Positions 1-11,847 of a stretch of 64,000 nt of DNA are shown piece after piece. The stretch's first letter is position 1; every line of letters starts with the position of its first letter. The position numbers and the translations under genes were made by a program. Below the pieces are notes generated by a model, which was not told the DNA's origin, did no database searches, and saw only the letters and a list, made by a program, of their open reading frames with translations. This DNA is from Schistosoma haematobium (lineage: Eukaryota; Platyhelminthes; Trematoda; Strigeidida; Schistosomatidae), in NCBI RefSeq assembly GCF_000699445.3, contig NC_067196.1, positions 8,095,616 to 8,159,615 of the forward strand, given 5' to 3'.

Positions 1-20
1 ATTCTTAAATATTAATGGGA

Positions 21-262
21 AGATACAGGTAAAACAACACCAAGTGAAATTTAACTTCACCCCATTGCACAAGCAGGTGGCTATCAGGACTCAGTAGTTA
101 AGTGAATAACGCGATGGCATTTGAGGAGAACGGTACTGAGTTCGAGTCCCAGAGTGAACATCAGCTCGCTGAGGTGCAGGTATATCCAGCTGACGAGTCC
201 CAAATAAGTCGAATCGCGCGTCAAACTGGATTGCACTGTTAGCCACTATCCATCTTTGTCAT
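21..262 (+). mobile_element. Sm-alpha-like SINE with hammerhead-like 3' part
   Basis: The copy begins near the text on the Lys/Asn-poor A-rich lead (about 21) and ends after 'ccatctttg'. A tRNA-like Pol III promoter is visible: an A-box-like stretch near 95-106 (tagttaagtgaata) and a B box near 140-151 (gagttcgagtccc). It is followed by a hammerhead-like region with CTGACGAG at 190-197. In the Sm-alpha family of schistosomes, known from published work, such a tRNA-like head and a self-cleaving hammerhead form one transcript. Here the 3' core is damaged: the expected GAAAC reads GAATC near 211, so self-cleavage is unlikely. Confidence 0.75.
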
Positions 263-734
263 CATTTATGTTAATAAAGAAAGCTTCCCTGTAGAGATAA
301 TTCATAACAGTTGTTTAATTCAGTTGGAGAGTAATTGAAGTATGTAGAGTTCTGGAAACAAGTGTACACTCATTTTCTCCACAGAAATCGAAATTATGAC
401 CTTTAGTAACAACATTAAAGACTTAGGTTTTAAATGTGTATTAGTCTCTGTTGACATGCTATGTAGGAAACGCTTATCACTTATACTCGAGACGAGGGTT
501 CTCTGAAATTCCCAAGACACAAAATTAAGAACACAAAGACTGGTATAAATGAAGATTTATTAACCCCCAAAACACGAGAACAACGACGACGACCCTAATC
601 GAGCGTACTTTTATTTATATATTGATTCATACACCCATTTTGACTAATAATTAGGATGAAATCGCATATATGAAATAGTACATACAGTTATAACAAATCA
701 CATGCTGACTATCATTCATATTCATTGAATAAAA
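263..734. other. No gene seen
   Basis: AT-rich sequence without a long or protein-like reading frame, and no repeat family that recurs elsewhere in the window was recognised. Confidence 0.5.
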
Positions 735-925
735 GAATAAAATCAGAAGGGGTTATGTGGAGATTTTAGAAACTTCACTGGTTGAAATCATGAGTCAATT
801 GAAGCTAGACCACCATGGAAAACCTGGAAACACTGGGCGGCTCATACTAGGACAAAACGGCCGTCCAGTGCTTCCAGGTTTTCCATGGTGGTCTAGCTTC
901 AATTGACTCATGATTTCAAACAGTG
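735..925. repeat. SINE2 snap-back remnant (inverted repeat)
   Basis: The left arm (about 781-838) carries the SINE2 end read as its complement, and the right arm (about 862-918) carries the same end in sense. The arms are nearly perfect inverted copies joined by about 23 bases. The tRNA-like middle and the CTGAGGAG half of the ribozyme-like core are missing. The remnant of the GAAAC box reads as an A-run (acaaaacgg near 851-859). Confidence 0.75.
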
Positions 926-1039
926 GAAAGAATAAAATGTCATACCGGAAAACAAAACCGAATACCACATTGCGTAATCATTACATTGAATTAAAACAGA
1001 ATTAACATTGAATAAAACTCATAATGAGTAAATCAATCT

Positions 1040-1145
1040 AAATTCCAACTTTTCTTCACATCATATTAGTATGTTCAGCTGACGAGTCTCAACTGGGACG
1101 AAATACGAGTCTTAAATTCCACTGCTAACCATCCTCCATCTTTAT
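1040..1145 (+). mobile_element. Sm-alpha-like SINE fragment with hammerhead-like core
   Basis: A 3' fragment only, without A and B boxes. CTGACGAG lies at 1079-1086, a stem II of about 5 bp follows (gtctc/gggac), then GAAAT and the cleavage triplet GTC. The stem I strands (gttcag and ttaaat) pair imperfectly. It ends in 'ccatcctccatcttt', the typical 3' flank of the other copies. Confidence 0.65.
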
Positions 1146-1437
1146 TTATTTAACCATTTAGATAAATATTGGATTTAATAATAAATTTCAGTGAAATTCC
1201 TATAAGTACACGAAAGATTTCAAGATTGTATCTTTTTTTTTGTTGTTGTTGTTGACCAAAATATCGTAATCGTAAGTTTAGATTCTGATGAATTATGTTT
1301 ACGATACACCCAGTCTATTTTTCTGCTTTGTTATTATTAACAAGATGACGTAACACCTGATCAATACAGTTATTTATAGTGTGGTTGTTTCAGTTAACGT
1401 TTATTCGTCATTTTAAGGCTTAACTATGCTCTTGAAA

Positions 1438-2345
1438 ACTTATTTATTTGAACATATAAACATTGGTATAAGGGAGCTGTTATGGATGCTGAGGAATAAG
1501 GTGCCAATCATTATCATGTTAAGTCTAATGATGTCTTTGGACGTTAAATGAACATTTTCTATTGGCCGTTATTTATTTCACTCGTTAAATATTGTACAGA
1601 TGTTGTTTTCTATTTTTATGGTACGATGTGGTCTGTTTGGTTGGTATATAAACAGAGTATGTTTGAAATACAACGATTCATAACTCAGAGGCTGTGACTT
1701 GCGTTCTAGACTCAACTGGCTGGGCTAGACAGGGAAGCGAGACCAATCGGGACTGTAGGTCGTCCTTACGTGTTTTACGTGTCACCGAATCGATCGATAT
1801 AAACGCTGCTCCATTTAACCTGCAATCCACACGTTACAACAGGAGCACTAAATACATATGTGCTACATAATAACACTAAAGCCAGTAACAGTTATCATTG
1901 ATTTTTGTGAGAGCTGTGATACTACCCAGATGCCCAGACCGAAGCAGGTAGATTTCATAGGGAACCACACACGGAGCTTTTGTTCTGAAGGCCTAACCGA
2001 CAAGATAGTGGAGCAACTTTGGGAGCTGGTGACCAACAGTAGGTTCATACGCCTATTATTCCTTAAGGATCCTAGAGCCCATGTATACCATTGGTTTGGA
2101 ATCAGAGTTGTCCAACTCCCCTAGGTGGACACTCCGTGTCCACTAACCCGGGTAAAGCACTGGACATTGGTTTTTCATCCCTTCAATTTCGCAAATAACA
2201 GCAATGCCGCAAGAAGTCATGGAGTAGGACTTCACTTTCATTGGCTGTAGACGCGTGGCCATGTGATGGAATTTGGAGCGGAAGAGCTGACTAGCCCCAC
2301 CCTCGGTTGTACCAGGTCATTTGGGGGACAACTCTTGAGAATTAT
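1438..2345 (+). repeat. R1 interspersed repeat, split by a solo LTR
   Basis: About 550 bp of a family seen again at 33689-34245 (+) and 14430-14985 (-). Its first 40 bases (1438-1477) are cut off from the rest (1842-2345) by the LTR at 1478-1841. Short reading frames inside it are broken differently in each copy, so no protein is claimed. The family was not identified from sequence alone. Confidence 0.7.
1478..1841 (+). mobile_element. Solo LTR (family B) with 5-bp target duplication
   Basis: Begins with TGTTATG and ends with ACA. The 5-base direct repeat ggagc flanks it (1473-1477 and 1842-1846), as integrase-mediated insertion leaves. A TATA-like box (ggtatataaac) lies near 1643-1653. Related LTRs are at 9456-9965 (+) and 39747-40099 (-). 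No internal retroelement sequence is present, so this is a solo LTR left by recombination. It sits inside an R1 copy and is younger than that copy. Confidence 0.8.
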
Positions 2346-2775
2346 TTCAAAGTATTTATTCTTGATGCTTAATTTTCTGTATGTGGTTATGCAACTAGAT
2401 TGTTACTGTCTAAGAAACGTCTTTTATTTTGTCAGTTAGTCATAATGTCTTTGAATAGAATATGTGCTGAACACTGACAAACGTATAAAAAATTGTACAG
2501 ATGATTAACTTTGTAAATTGTCAAACTTTCTATTTCATTATTTCATTGACTCAATAGAATCTGGATCATCTACACAATATTATTGGTCAACTGATTAGAG
2601 AATTATAATTTTTGATCTCTATAATTCAATTAGTAATTAAACTGAAATCTCGAACGTAAACACTGAACTCCACTAATTATGACATTTCAATAAAACTCTG
2701 GAAATTCGTTCTTGAGGCGAATCGCTAATAAAAACATGATAATTATCAATAGAGTTCAGTTAATGTCAGCTATGA
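2346..2775. other. No gene seen
   Basis: AT-rich spacer; nothing protein-like and no recurring repeat recognised. Confidence 0.5.
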
Positions 2776-3836
2776 AAAGGGTAAACTTCTTCGACATTAC
2801 GGCGTGCCTGAAAAGATAGTCAATATCATACGGAATTCCTATGATGGATTAAACTGCAAAATTGTGCATGGAGGACAGTTGACAAAATCGTTCGAAGTAA
2901 AGACAGGTGTCAGACAAGGTTGCTTACACTCACCCTTTCTCATTCTCCTGGTGATCGACTGGATCATGTAGACGTCAACATCTGAAAGGAAGCATGGGAT
3001 ACAGTGAACAGATAGGATGCAGCTGGACGATCTAGACTTCGCAGATGATCTGGCTCTTCTATCGCAACCGCAACAACAAATGCACGAGAAAACGACCAGT
3101 GTAGTAGTAGCCTCAGCAGCAGTAGGTCTGAACATACACAAAGGGAAAAGCGAGATTCTCCAATACAACACAACATGCAACAATCCAATCACACTTGACG
3201 GAGAAGATTTGGAAGATGTAAAAACATTTACATTTTTGGGCAGCATGATTGATGAACACAGTGGATCTGATACAGATGTGAATGTGCGGATCGACAAAGC
3301 AAGAGCAACATATTTACAACTGAAGAACATCTAGAACTCAAAACAACTCTTTGTCAACCAACACCAAGGTCAGCAATTTCAATACAAATGTCAATATAGT
3401 TCTACTGTATGGGGCGGAAACCTGGAGAACTACGATGGTCATCAACCAGAAGATACAAGTGTTTATTAACAGTTGTCTACGCAAAATACTTCGGATCCGT
3501 TGGCCAGACACTATCGGTAACAACCCACTGTGGGAGCGAACAAACAATATTCCAGTGAGGGAAGAAATGAAGAAGTGCTGGGAGTGGATAGGACACATAT
3601 TGAGGAAAGAACCCGACTGAGTCACAAGACAAGCTCTCACATGGAATCCTGAATGCCAAAGGTGGAGAGGAAGACTAAAGAACACATTACGCCGAGAAAT
3701 GGAGACAGACATGAGAAGAATGAACAACAATTGGATAGGACTCTAAAGGAAGGGCCAGTACAGAATGGGTTGGAGAATGGTGGTCGGCAGCTTATGCTCG
3801 ATTGGGAGTAACAGGCGTAAGTAAGTAAGTAAGTAT
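2776..3836 (+). mobile_element. 5'-truncated RTE-clade LINE (SR2-like), dead
   Basis: Decayed reverse transcriptase coding sequence. Readable in three frames in order: [18 protein letters not shown] and KTGVRQGC (about 2790-2925), LDFADDLALLS with the catalytic FADD box (3026-3065), ITLDGEDLEDVKTFTFLGS (about 3187-3245), YGAETWRTT (about 3405-3435), and the C-terminal tail typical of these elements up to 3780. Frameshifts and stops interrupt it (for example between 2960 and 3017, at 3332 and at 3618). The endonuclease part is missing. It ends in (GTAA)n at about 3816-3835, the short 3' tandem repeat expected for RTE elements. The assignment to SR2 rests on recall of the family, not on a search. 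Confidence 0.85.
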
Positions 3837-4289
3837 GAAAAAGTTAATCACTAGAGACTTCTAAAAACTGACATCTCGGTTATCTAAAAGATAAAGGTTT
3901 TAAAAACGAAACCGTAGGTTCTTAGTTTAATCCCCTATGATGAAATCACGGATACATACCAATCAAGAGTTCCATACTGCAATTCCATGCTTCAATGCTT
4001 CCAGATATTCAATGGTTATCTAACAAATATCAATTCCTGATTTAAAACCATAAATATAAACTTTTCTTAAATAAAAGAAGAAAAAAGAATCTAGTTTAAG
4101 TGTTTACTTTCTTCAATCAAAAATACCATTAAAGAAAATTAATTAAATAAATAATTCAATTAAATTTAATGGATCTTTGGAATAATTTCATTGGTAGATT
4201 GTTAATAGCATTTACAATTTATCCATAATATTGATAATTAACTAATGTCTGAATGTTTATATAGAAGCAAAGATAGATAATGGCTAGTA
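3837..4289. other. No gene seen
   Basis: AT-rich spacer with no supported feature. Confidence 0.5.
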
Positions 4290-4400
4290 ATGGAATATAC
4301 AGGATGCGTGTTTCGTCCTATTTAAGACTTGTCAGCCGGATGTGCTTGCATCCCAGTGTTGATGTTCACCCTGAGACTCAATTTGGTAATTTATTATTTA
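4290..4400 (-). mobile_element. Sm-alpha-like SINE fragment, degraded ribozyme core
   Basis: Read on the minus strand, a hammerhead-like segment is visible: CTGACAAG (4328-4335), a GGAC-GAAAC block (near 4309-4319) and the conserved 'ccattactagcca' flank. The G of CUGANGA is A here, which should inactivate the core. Confidence 0.6.
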
Positions 4401-4899
4401 GTTAGTTAATGTAGTTAAATCTATTTATGTTAATTTTATCTTTGTTATTTGATTAACTCAAAATACGGTATACAACTAGAACAATCGAATGTATGATATC
4501 CTACAGTCACAAAATCACAAGAAAGAAGTAAACTGGAGAAGTGTTTGTTGGGTAAGAATCAAAATGTACAAAAAATCATGGCTATTTATAGATATAAGCA
4601 TTTATTATATCAACATTATAATTCAGCCAATCCTCAAATAGGTACGTTACGCTACTGTTCAATAGTAGCATGCCATATTGGTATTCTAGAAAGCTGCATT
4701 GCGTTCTGATAGGATGAAAATGCTTCAGCTACTTTAGGGCCTCTGAAAGCTCCGCTGTAGTTCTTGGAAGCCGTCCAACAGTTATAAATTGTATATAGAC
4801 ATTAATTTATTGGTTAGCTTATTATTATTAACTTTATTTAATGTTATGTTTTCGGTACAATCTAGGATTCTCAGCACAAAGTATTTCGCGTGGAACGAG

Positions 4900-4990
4900 A
4901 GCCCAGGATCCTCAGTCTTGCGCGGACGCTTAACCTCAATATTACTGAGCTGAGATCCAACGGTTCTAATGTCTAATTTTACACAATTCA
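4900..4990 (-). repeat. SINE2 tRNA-like fragment
   Basis: A short piece resembling the reverse complement of the SINE2 tRNA-like head: gcgcggacgcttaac, then 'gatccaacggttctaatgtc'. Only the tRNA-like head and its 5' side remain. The wider block 4550-5020 looks repetitive but was not assigned. Confidence 0.4.
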
Positions 4991-5436
4991 CAACATTGCG
5001 CGACTATCTTCAGTCTATGATCTTAATAAAAAATCATCAATCTCTACAACCTTATACTGATAATTAAAATATCCTATTTAATCTATAAAATTGATTCACA
5101 CCCTTGCTATGCTATACTGACGTATGATCGTAGCGACTTCTAAATAAACTTCTTCATGTAAGTAATTTGAATCCACTTTCTAATTATGATTTTTAAATAT
5201 TACGATTTGTATGCAGCTGACGAGAACTAGATGAAGCAAGATGAATTGATGCTATTCCGATCAAATCTTTGTCCTTGATCTCTTCAATATGATGAAGGTA
5301 GCTATGTGCAGTGAATTCTTTTTTGATGACTAAACAACTTTGGCTTTGATTGACTAATAATTAAATCAGTTCACCAAAAATGCAACTTAAAACTAAAGCA
5401 TCACATAATGGTGACATATTTATTTGGAAATAGCGG

Positions 5437-5710
5437 TGAGACTATAATTTATGGACGAACCAATCAGCTTTACGATGACAGGTCTTGTATTTTGGCGCGA
5501 AATTAATTCATTCATTTGGCTAAATAGTTTTGGCATTATAGCTGATGTCAGTTCGTGATGAAAACCCAATATCTGATTCCTAACCCTAACTATCAACTGT
5601 AAATATTAATCCTAATTCCTCACAATGGTTTATAACCTTCATCTAGCCGTAGTAAGCAGACATTCCCAAGGTCTCTTTAGCGTTGCTCCAAGGTCGTCTC
5701 ACCGAAATGG
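5437..5710. repeat. TIR element fragment (family T1)
   Basis: Starts with 'ggtgagactataatttatgg' and ends with 'ggtcgtctcaccg', a partial inverted repeat of the start. The same family recurs at 50780-51865. It has no coding capacity; it looks like a non-autonomous DNA transposon, but the superfamily is unknown. Confidence 0.5.
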
Positions 5711-6309
5711 CTTCTAATTTTACAAGCAAAATTAACCTGTCTTTATTTAGCCTAATTAAACAGTAAAAGGAACTCCAACGATATAATAAGAATCGAGACA
5801 ATTCTGACTTCAACCTTTGCTACTTATGAGTAGCTTGAATAAGTTTTTAAATTTTCCTAAGAACTTTGGGGTACGATTCTCATGTTAAGCGTTTTATAAA
5901 TATTGCTAAGGGAATATTTGAAGAAAAAAATCGAAAGATTTTTCTCCCAGTACTTCATTCATATTTGTTTCTACAAAAGCATGCGGTACAAGACCATCAC
6001 TAAGTGAAGGAATATACGTCACAATGATACATAATAGTTTAATCAAGTGTCAAAACATTTACTTTACACGTCCAGAACTTGAATTCTTATGTGCTCACTC
6101 GGCTTTGTATTTAATGAATAGATATTTGTTGATAGTAATTTTAAAACTCATACTGATGTCCATTTTTTATATGGCTAATATATCGAATTTCCCTGTCTTT
6201 ATTGAAAGACATACGGACTGGTATTACTTAACAGTTGATAAATTATAAACTAAAACACCTTAAATATTCATCCATTCGACTTTTTATATGATAGATGGCT
6301 TTTTAAATT
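5711..6309. other. No gene seen
   Basis: AT-rich. A 74-codon open frame at 6024-6248 has no recognisable motif, splice context or family resemblance and is not called. Confidence 0.4.
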
Positions 6310-6560
6310 AGTATTTGTTGATATAAACAAAGATGGATAATGGAATCCAAGACGCGGGTTTCGTCCCATTTGAAACTCGTCAGATGGATGTACTTGCATC
6401 CGAGAGTTGATGTTTACTCCAGGACTCGAACTCAATACCGTCCGTTCCAAACGCCATCACGTTATCCACTTACCTACTGAGTCCTGATATCCATCTGCTT
6501 GTGCAATTGGGTGAAGTTTAAATTCACTTGGTGTTGTTTTACTTATATCTTTTCATTGTT
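6310..6560 (-). mobile_element. Near-complete Sm-alpha-like SINE
   Basis: The whole SINE is present on the minus strand: the tRNA-like head at about 6415-6500 (B box as the complement of 'gactcgaactc', A-box region near 6458-6475), then the hammerhead (6342-6392), then the 'ccattatccatctttg' tail ending near 6325. It keeps the architecture of the family better than the other copies in the window. Confidence 0.85.
6342..6392 (-). ncRNA. Hammerhead ribozyme of Sm-alpha type
   Basis: On the minus strand: CTGACGAG (6376-6383), a five-pair stem II (guuuc/gggac with G-U pairs), GAAAC, a minimal stem III (AC-CCGC-GU) and the cleavage triplet GUC followed by UUGGAUUCC. All invariant core bases are present. 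The strand before the core reads AUCCAU where the family has AUCCAG, so the stem I pair next to the core is a U-U mismatch; activity may be reduced. This is the best Sm-alpha-type core in the window. Confidence 0.7.
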
Positions 6561-7534
6561 GTTTAGGCCTACAATTGATCAGTCTACTGTTGACATGTGT
6601 GCATCTTGTGCAAATTGCCCTAAGTCACAAGCCTAATAAGCAACGATAGAGTACTAGTCTATATTTTAATACTAACAAAGATATTTATGTTAAATGTATA
6701 TTTCGACTAAGAGTATTTAGTTTATAACATACCATGACAACATCGTTTATCATAATATTCACATAGCATTTAAAGATAAATGACTCTAATATGAAATTAT
6801 TATTTCACAAAATTGACAACAGCTAAAAACTATGATCATTAGATAATCATCTTGAAATATGTATAGAAACCAGATTTTTTTAAATGGTTTCTATAGACAT
6901 CTCAACTGAATAAAAGATATCATTATATGTGACAATTATATTTGAAATAATCTCAGCGACTGAAATTTAAATAATTCCGATGTTTCGTCCAACTGACTTG
7001 TCTGAACTTCTTCAGGGTAATAATCAAAATCATTAAAGAAATATAATAGCGATTTCTGTTAAACTATTCATTCTAATCTTGACGAATATTCATATGAATA
7101 AAAGATGATTATCTCATTCTATTGATTTTATAATAGCCCCCTGAGATGGAAACTATATCTGTTGTAATTCTATTTAATTAACTGAATGCACATATCAAGA
7201 AGGTGGAGTGATGTTCATATCTCTAACATTCTCAAATTAATCGTTGCAATTACAAAACAAGCAATCATAATTTCATCCATATAAAATTTATAATATGTGA
7301 CTATATACCCCCTCTTCCCTAGTAATAATAATAATACTGAACGTAATGGTAGTATAATTAATGCATTTAACGTAAGCAGAATAATTATTAATGTAGATAT
7401 ATGTTAGATAATTATTTAGATAGAAAAAGGCATAATTATGTTAATGTTGAATGATAGATTAATTTTATGTTATAGTTTTACGTGATTTATATTGAAATGA
7501 AATTAGTTACTATGACTGTTTAGACTAAGTCATA
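6561..7534. other. No gene seen
   Basis: AT-rich spacer. A 'gatgtttcgtcc...cttcttcag' motif near 6980-7015 resembles fragments of other schistosome repeats but is too short to assign. Confidence 0.4.
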
Positions 7535-7830
7535 TAGTGTAGTGAACGAGAACATAATTAGGGGGACAGTTGAATGTAATTTGAATATATAAAAGTAAAG
7601 AATCTCTTAGTAACATCTGAGAACCATATAGTAAGTAATTTATTTGTGAAATATCAATCAATTGCCTCAAACTTCATTTCCAATGGCAAACATTCACTGT
7701 TTTCATTTTTTTTCTTGAATCTTCTTAACCTTCTGCTGCTAGGTATTTCACTTTCGACAGATGAGACATATTACTTATATCTGTCAACATCAGTAGCACA
7801 TACCACAACAGTACTACTTAACAAGTAGTA
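7535..7830 (+). repeat. R2 interspersed repeat
   Basis: About 300 bp beginning 'tagtgtagtgaacgagaac' and ending near 'cacaacagtactac'. The same family is at 15915-16190 (-), 16398-16690 (+) and as two copies in tandem at 62366-62960. No conserved reading frame was found; the family is not identified. Confidence 0.65.
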
Positions 7831-8846
7831 TAGTGAAACGTGTGTTAACAATATGTTTAAAATTATCAACTAATGTTGAGTACAATATAGATAGTTTTAT
7901 TTAATCAAATCATTAATGGGCATAGTGAATATAGTCCAGGTCAATAATTTTTATGTATTAAGTATGATATCAAAATTGGTTTCAACTTGACTTCAAAAAA
8001 TGGAGTGATTTAAGATTTGTTCGTAATTCTAAATAACTGAAACACTGCTAATCAGCATTTTACTAGACAATGTAAAATGTAAAGATTTACAGGATCATAT
8101 GTTTTGGATCAATAGAGAATCTGGAAATTGATACCCAAACAAGAAAACTAGTACATTAGCTAGGAGACGGATACATGGTTCAGTGGATTTATATCTGACT
8201 CCAGTTATTGAAATGTACATATCGCAAGTACTCGTATGTAATTATCGACCTAACTCGTGTTATTGAATAACGGAATTAAAATAAGTCAAATACGCGAATG
8301 AAGTTTGAATACGTGTATATTGTACAATCGTTGATCGGAACAGACAATCAGAGAGACGTAACGAAGAAAGCGAAACAGAATGAAATGATGCTCAATGGAG
8401 AAGACGAGTGAACCAACTCGATTTAACCAATCATGAATCGACATTTATAGTCAAATCAAAATATTTTACAGGCAAATCATAAATGGGGTAGGTAAACAAC
8501 ACACTCTTATATGAAAACATTCAAGGTTAACAAACGAATAATTGACAAGGTCAAAATGTGACTCAAGGAGAATGAATAAATTGATCTCTCCACAGTCTAA
8601 ACATATGTGGGCTTGACATAGTACCAGCTCCTATAATCCTTTCTAAAGCAGGCTGCTATATCAGTGTAACGATTATTACTGAAATGAACATATACCACAA
8701 TGCCTTGAATTCAAAATTTGACCGAAACTTCTAAATATAACATATAATATGAGTATATATTCTTACTTCACAACAAAATTTGATCATAAACCATGAAATC
8801 TACCGATAATTTATCATTAATAATAATTATTCCTTTCTTACTAGTA
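7831..8846. other. No gene seen
   Basis: AT-rich spacer without supported features. Confidence 0.5.
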
Positions 8847-9165
8847 CAGGGGTTTGTGGAGATTATTAAGTTTTTGATTGAGATCATGAACCGACTGATG
8901 TTAGACCACCTTTGGAAACCTGGAAGCACTGGACAGCCATTTCGTTCTATTGTGGGACTCCTCCGCAGTGCGCATCCACGATCCCGCACCCCACGAGATT
9001 CGAACCCAGGGCCTTCGGTCTCGTGCGCGAACGCGTAACCTACTGGACCGCTGAGCCGGCATCCAATGGTGATAGTGCCTAACACCAACCAATCCACGAA
9101 ATCGCGCGACCATCTTCCATTGTACTGAGGTAGATACCTGTCTCTACCCAACATGGATTCCTTTC
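8847..9165 (-). mobile_element. SINE2 (tRNA-derived SINE with hammerhead-like region)
   Basis: On the minus strand the order is: 5' region, A box (gctcagcggtccag type, near 9030-9050), B box (complement of 'gattcgaaccc', 8996-9006), hammerhead-like segment (8926-8971), then the 3' arm ending near 'ccacaaaccc'. The predicted stem I strands are intact (CAGTGC at 8966-8971 and GCACTG at 8926-8931 in plus orientation). The core CTGAGGAG reads CGGAGGAG, so this copy should be inactive. Confidence 0.75.
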
Positions 9166-9455
9166 TTGTTCAATAATTATTGCATAAGAGTGATAAAGTA
9201 AATCAGGTCATATTTTCCATATGGATGAAATTTCCATTCTTATTGATTTCTTGAGTTAATAATAAAAAGATAGTTGTAAAAGGTCTTCCGGTCAAGATAA
9301 TCTTCAAATAGACCTCATAATAGTAAAATATTCAACAGAAATTAGTCATTTTGACGTATACACCAAGTTGATTTTCATTCATTTGCCATATAGTAATAAT
9401 GTAATGGTATTTTATTTACTATATATTTGACAGGAAATTTGTCCGTATCTATAAG

Positions 9456-9965
9456 TGTTATGTCCCGATGAGAATAATAAGTGGTAACTTTTGGGATCCA
9501 TTTATGGACCAATGCTAAACGTATATTTTTACCGTATAATTGTCATGTAATTAAACTATTCATAATCAAGTCCCTCTTATTATAAGCTTTATTTTAACCC
9601 ATAGACTATTATTATACGATTTACCATTCTTGAGTTATGCCCTGTCTATCAATTACTATCACCCCTATTCACAACCACTTTTGGCTACATCTTGTATAAA
9701 TGTTGTTACCTATTTTATGGTACGATGTGGTCTGTTTGGTTGGTATATAAACCCAGTATGTTTTAAATAAATGATTTATATCGCGGGAGCTGAGATTGCT
9801 ATTCCGGACTTAACAGGCAGGGCTAAGGAAGAAGATCCGATTGAGACTCTAGACTGCTCGAACGGGTTTTATGCATCATTGGTCCGGTCTATAATTCACT
9901 GTTCTCTGATTGGCTGTATCATCACTTTATACATTGATAGGGACACAAGCCCACAAGTTATTACA
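9456..9965 (+). mobile_element. Solo LTR (family B), 510 bp, with target duplication
   Basis: Begins TGTTATGTCCCGATG and ends ttattaca. The direct repeat ATAAG flanks it exactly (9451-9455 and 9966-9970). It contains a TATA-like box (tatataaac near 9744-9752) and an AATAAA-type motif just after it. No internal retroelement sequence follows. It is the longest member of the family in the window and defines both ends. Confidence 0.85.
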
Positions 9966-10045
9966 ATAAGCATTTCAGACAATTAGATTTCATATTATTT
10001 AGACTTCAGAGAGTTAAATTATATACTGTTTGATTTGGTTTATGA

Positions 10046-10175
10046 GTAAACTGCTTTAAGCTCCGCCTGGAGCCCCTCTGAAGCTACTGCCGGTCCCAAG
10101 ACTGGATAAAGGAGGAAGCTTTGGCATTGGGTTAGCAACTTCATCCCGTAGAAAACTAACTCGCTAAGAAAACGC
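10046..10175 (+). repeat. LINE 5'-region-like fragment
   Basis: Contains 'ggtcccaagactggataaag' and 'gggttagcaacttcatcccg', phrases familiar from the 5' untranslated part of LINEs in schistosome DNA. The assignment is from memory and no coding sequence follows. Confidence 0.35.
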
Positions 10176-10349
10176 TAACCAGAAAAAAATAATTCATTCT
10201 TGAACTAAATTACAATAGTACATATGTGATGTGAGAATCTTAATTCTACAAAATTGTGGCCTTATTTAATGACGTTATAAACGCAATCTAAATTTATTTG
10301 TATGATTTTACGAAACCCTACTATTGATACATTTTTGTATTGTTTGTCT

Positions 10350-10490
10350 GAATCTTCCCACTCATGTTGATCAGCCTCGAGTCCCGAAGTGAACAACAAC
10401 TCTGGGATGTTGACAAGTTTCAAACAGGACGAAACTAGCCTCCCAAATTCCACTGCTAGTCACCATCCAACTTTGCTTATAATCCTCCTA
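10350..10490 (+). mobile_element. Degenerate Sm-alpha-like SINE fragment
   Basis: A 'tattgtttgtctgaatcttc' lead (shared with the copy at 61780) is followed by a decayed hammerhead-like stretch (TTGACAAG near 10410-10417, then aggacgaaac) and 'ccactgctagtcaccatcc'. Two core positions are changed, so no activity is expected. Confidence 0.55.
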
Positions 10491-11847
10491 TTGACAGACT
10501 AAAACATTCCACCTGAGTTAATTTGGTGATTTTACGTGCAGTTTTTAACTGGAATAAACATTTTAAATTGATGAAAATAGCTGCTATGTGGTGTACTTAG
10601 AGGCTAATTTAATTCCAATTACTACTGACCAGTTATTAAAATGACTGCTTTTCTGAATATGAAGTGGAGATGGTTAACCATCTCAACACTCACCGACATA
10701 AAAAACTCACTTGTAAAATACGGATTTCTCTAAAAGCCACTAGCTTGTGAAACCTTTTTAAATAATGACCATTGTAAAAAGTAGCAGTTAGGGTATTAAT
10801 GATTGATTAAGAAATATGACGCAAATTCACAGTGAGGAACATCCATCCGCCTTAACTACCTTGACGCGATGATTGAACTTGACTATCATGACGAGCTAAT
10901 AGACCTATTTCGGTTGGAATATTTTTTGCTTCATGGTTCTAATGTGATATTTTGGGAAGATAAGACAGAGTTGCTCGCTATCATTTTATCAAGTTTTGCT
11001 ATAGATATGTCACAAAACAAATCACTTTGTTAGGGTCTGATCTATTACATGAAGACTCATTAACCTACCTAGAATATACAGACATAAAAGACTTTTGAGC
11101 GCCTTAAGTGACAATGAAAGAACCTTTAGGTTGCCTCTCTCCCCTACTTTATATAAAATACTTCTTCAGAACTGATCTACGTCAATACCTAGTCTAACGA
11201 TAGAAAGTGAAGTAGCTGAGTGGATAGACTACTCTACTTATTGGAAACTTCAAGTTGTTGTGTCTTATTAACAAATGGAAAGTAAACTTCACTGTAGCTC
11301 ATCCCCTGTTGTCTTATACTGTGTAATCCAACACATAAGCAACTGTCGCTAAGTATTCTCAAGTCTTTTTCCACGGTCAAACAAACAATCGCGCACAAGG
11401 TTTTCCTTTGTTGTCTAAACTCGTTACAAGTTTATAGGAATGTTAGTCTGAAATAGAACCAATAATTAACAAAAGTACCCTGATTTTTTAAAATTCTGTT
11501 ATTCAATTCCATTTTGTTTTGAATCCTAAAGAACCTTTAGTTACTTGGTACGTTACATTGATTTACGATTTGTAACAACTTGAATTCTACTACAAATGTT
11601 TTGTATTACATTTTATACTACTTATTGTAATTAGGTAGCATGTATCAATGCCAAATAGTTGAAAACACGGTCAGCTTCTTTACTCCAGACAAACGACCAG
11701 TCATTTAGAGCTGGAGATAGACATCTCCAAGTCATTTAAGTGTATCTTAGTCGTTAACTGCGGTTATGCTTTCAATTGCTTGGTCAATCAATTGTAGATA
11801 ATTCGGGATAATGTCTATTATAGAATTAATTGGAGGTATGTCTTTTG
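10491..11847. other. No gene seen
   Basis: About 1.3 kb of AT-rich sequence with no protein-like frame and no recurring repeat recognised. Confidence 0.45.

Noticed and set aside
2839..3330. 163-codon frame on the minus strand
   Set aside because: It is the antisense shadow of the RTE reverse transcriptase on the plus strand.
5205..5235. A 'cagctgacgagaac' motif resembling the start of a hammerhead
   Set aside because: No GAAA block, stem II or tRNA-like head follows; probably chance or a tiny scrap.
8768..9154. 128-codon minus frame
   Set aside because: It lies within SINE2; the frame is not kept in other copies and includes the tRNA-like and ribozyme-like parts.
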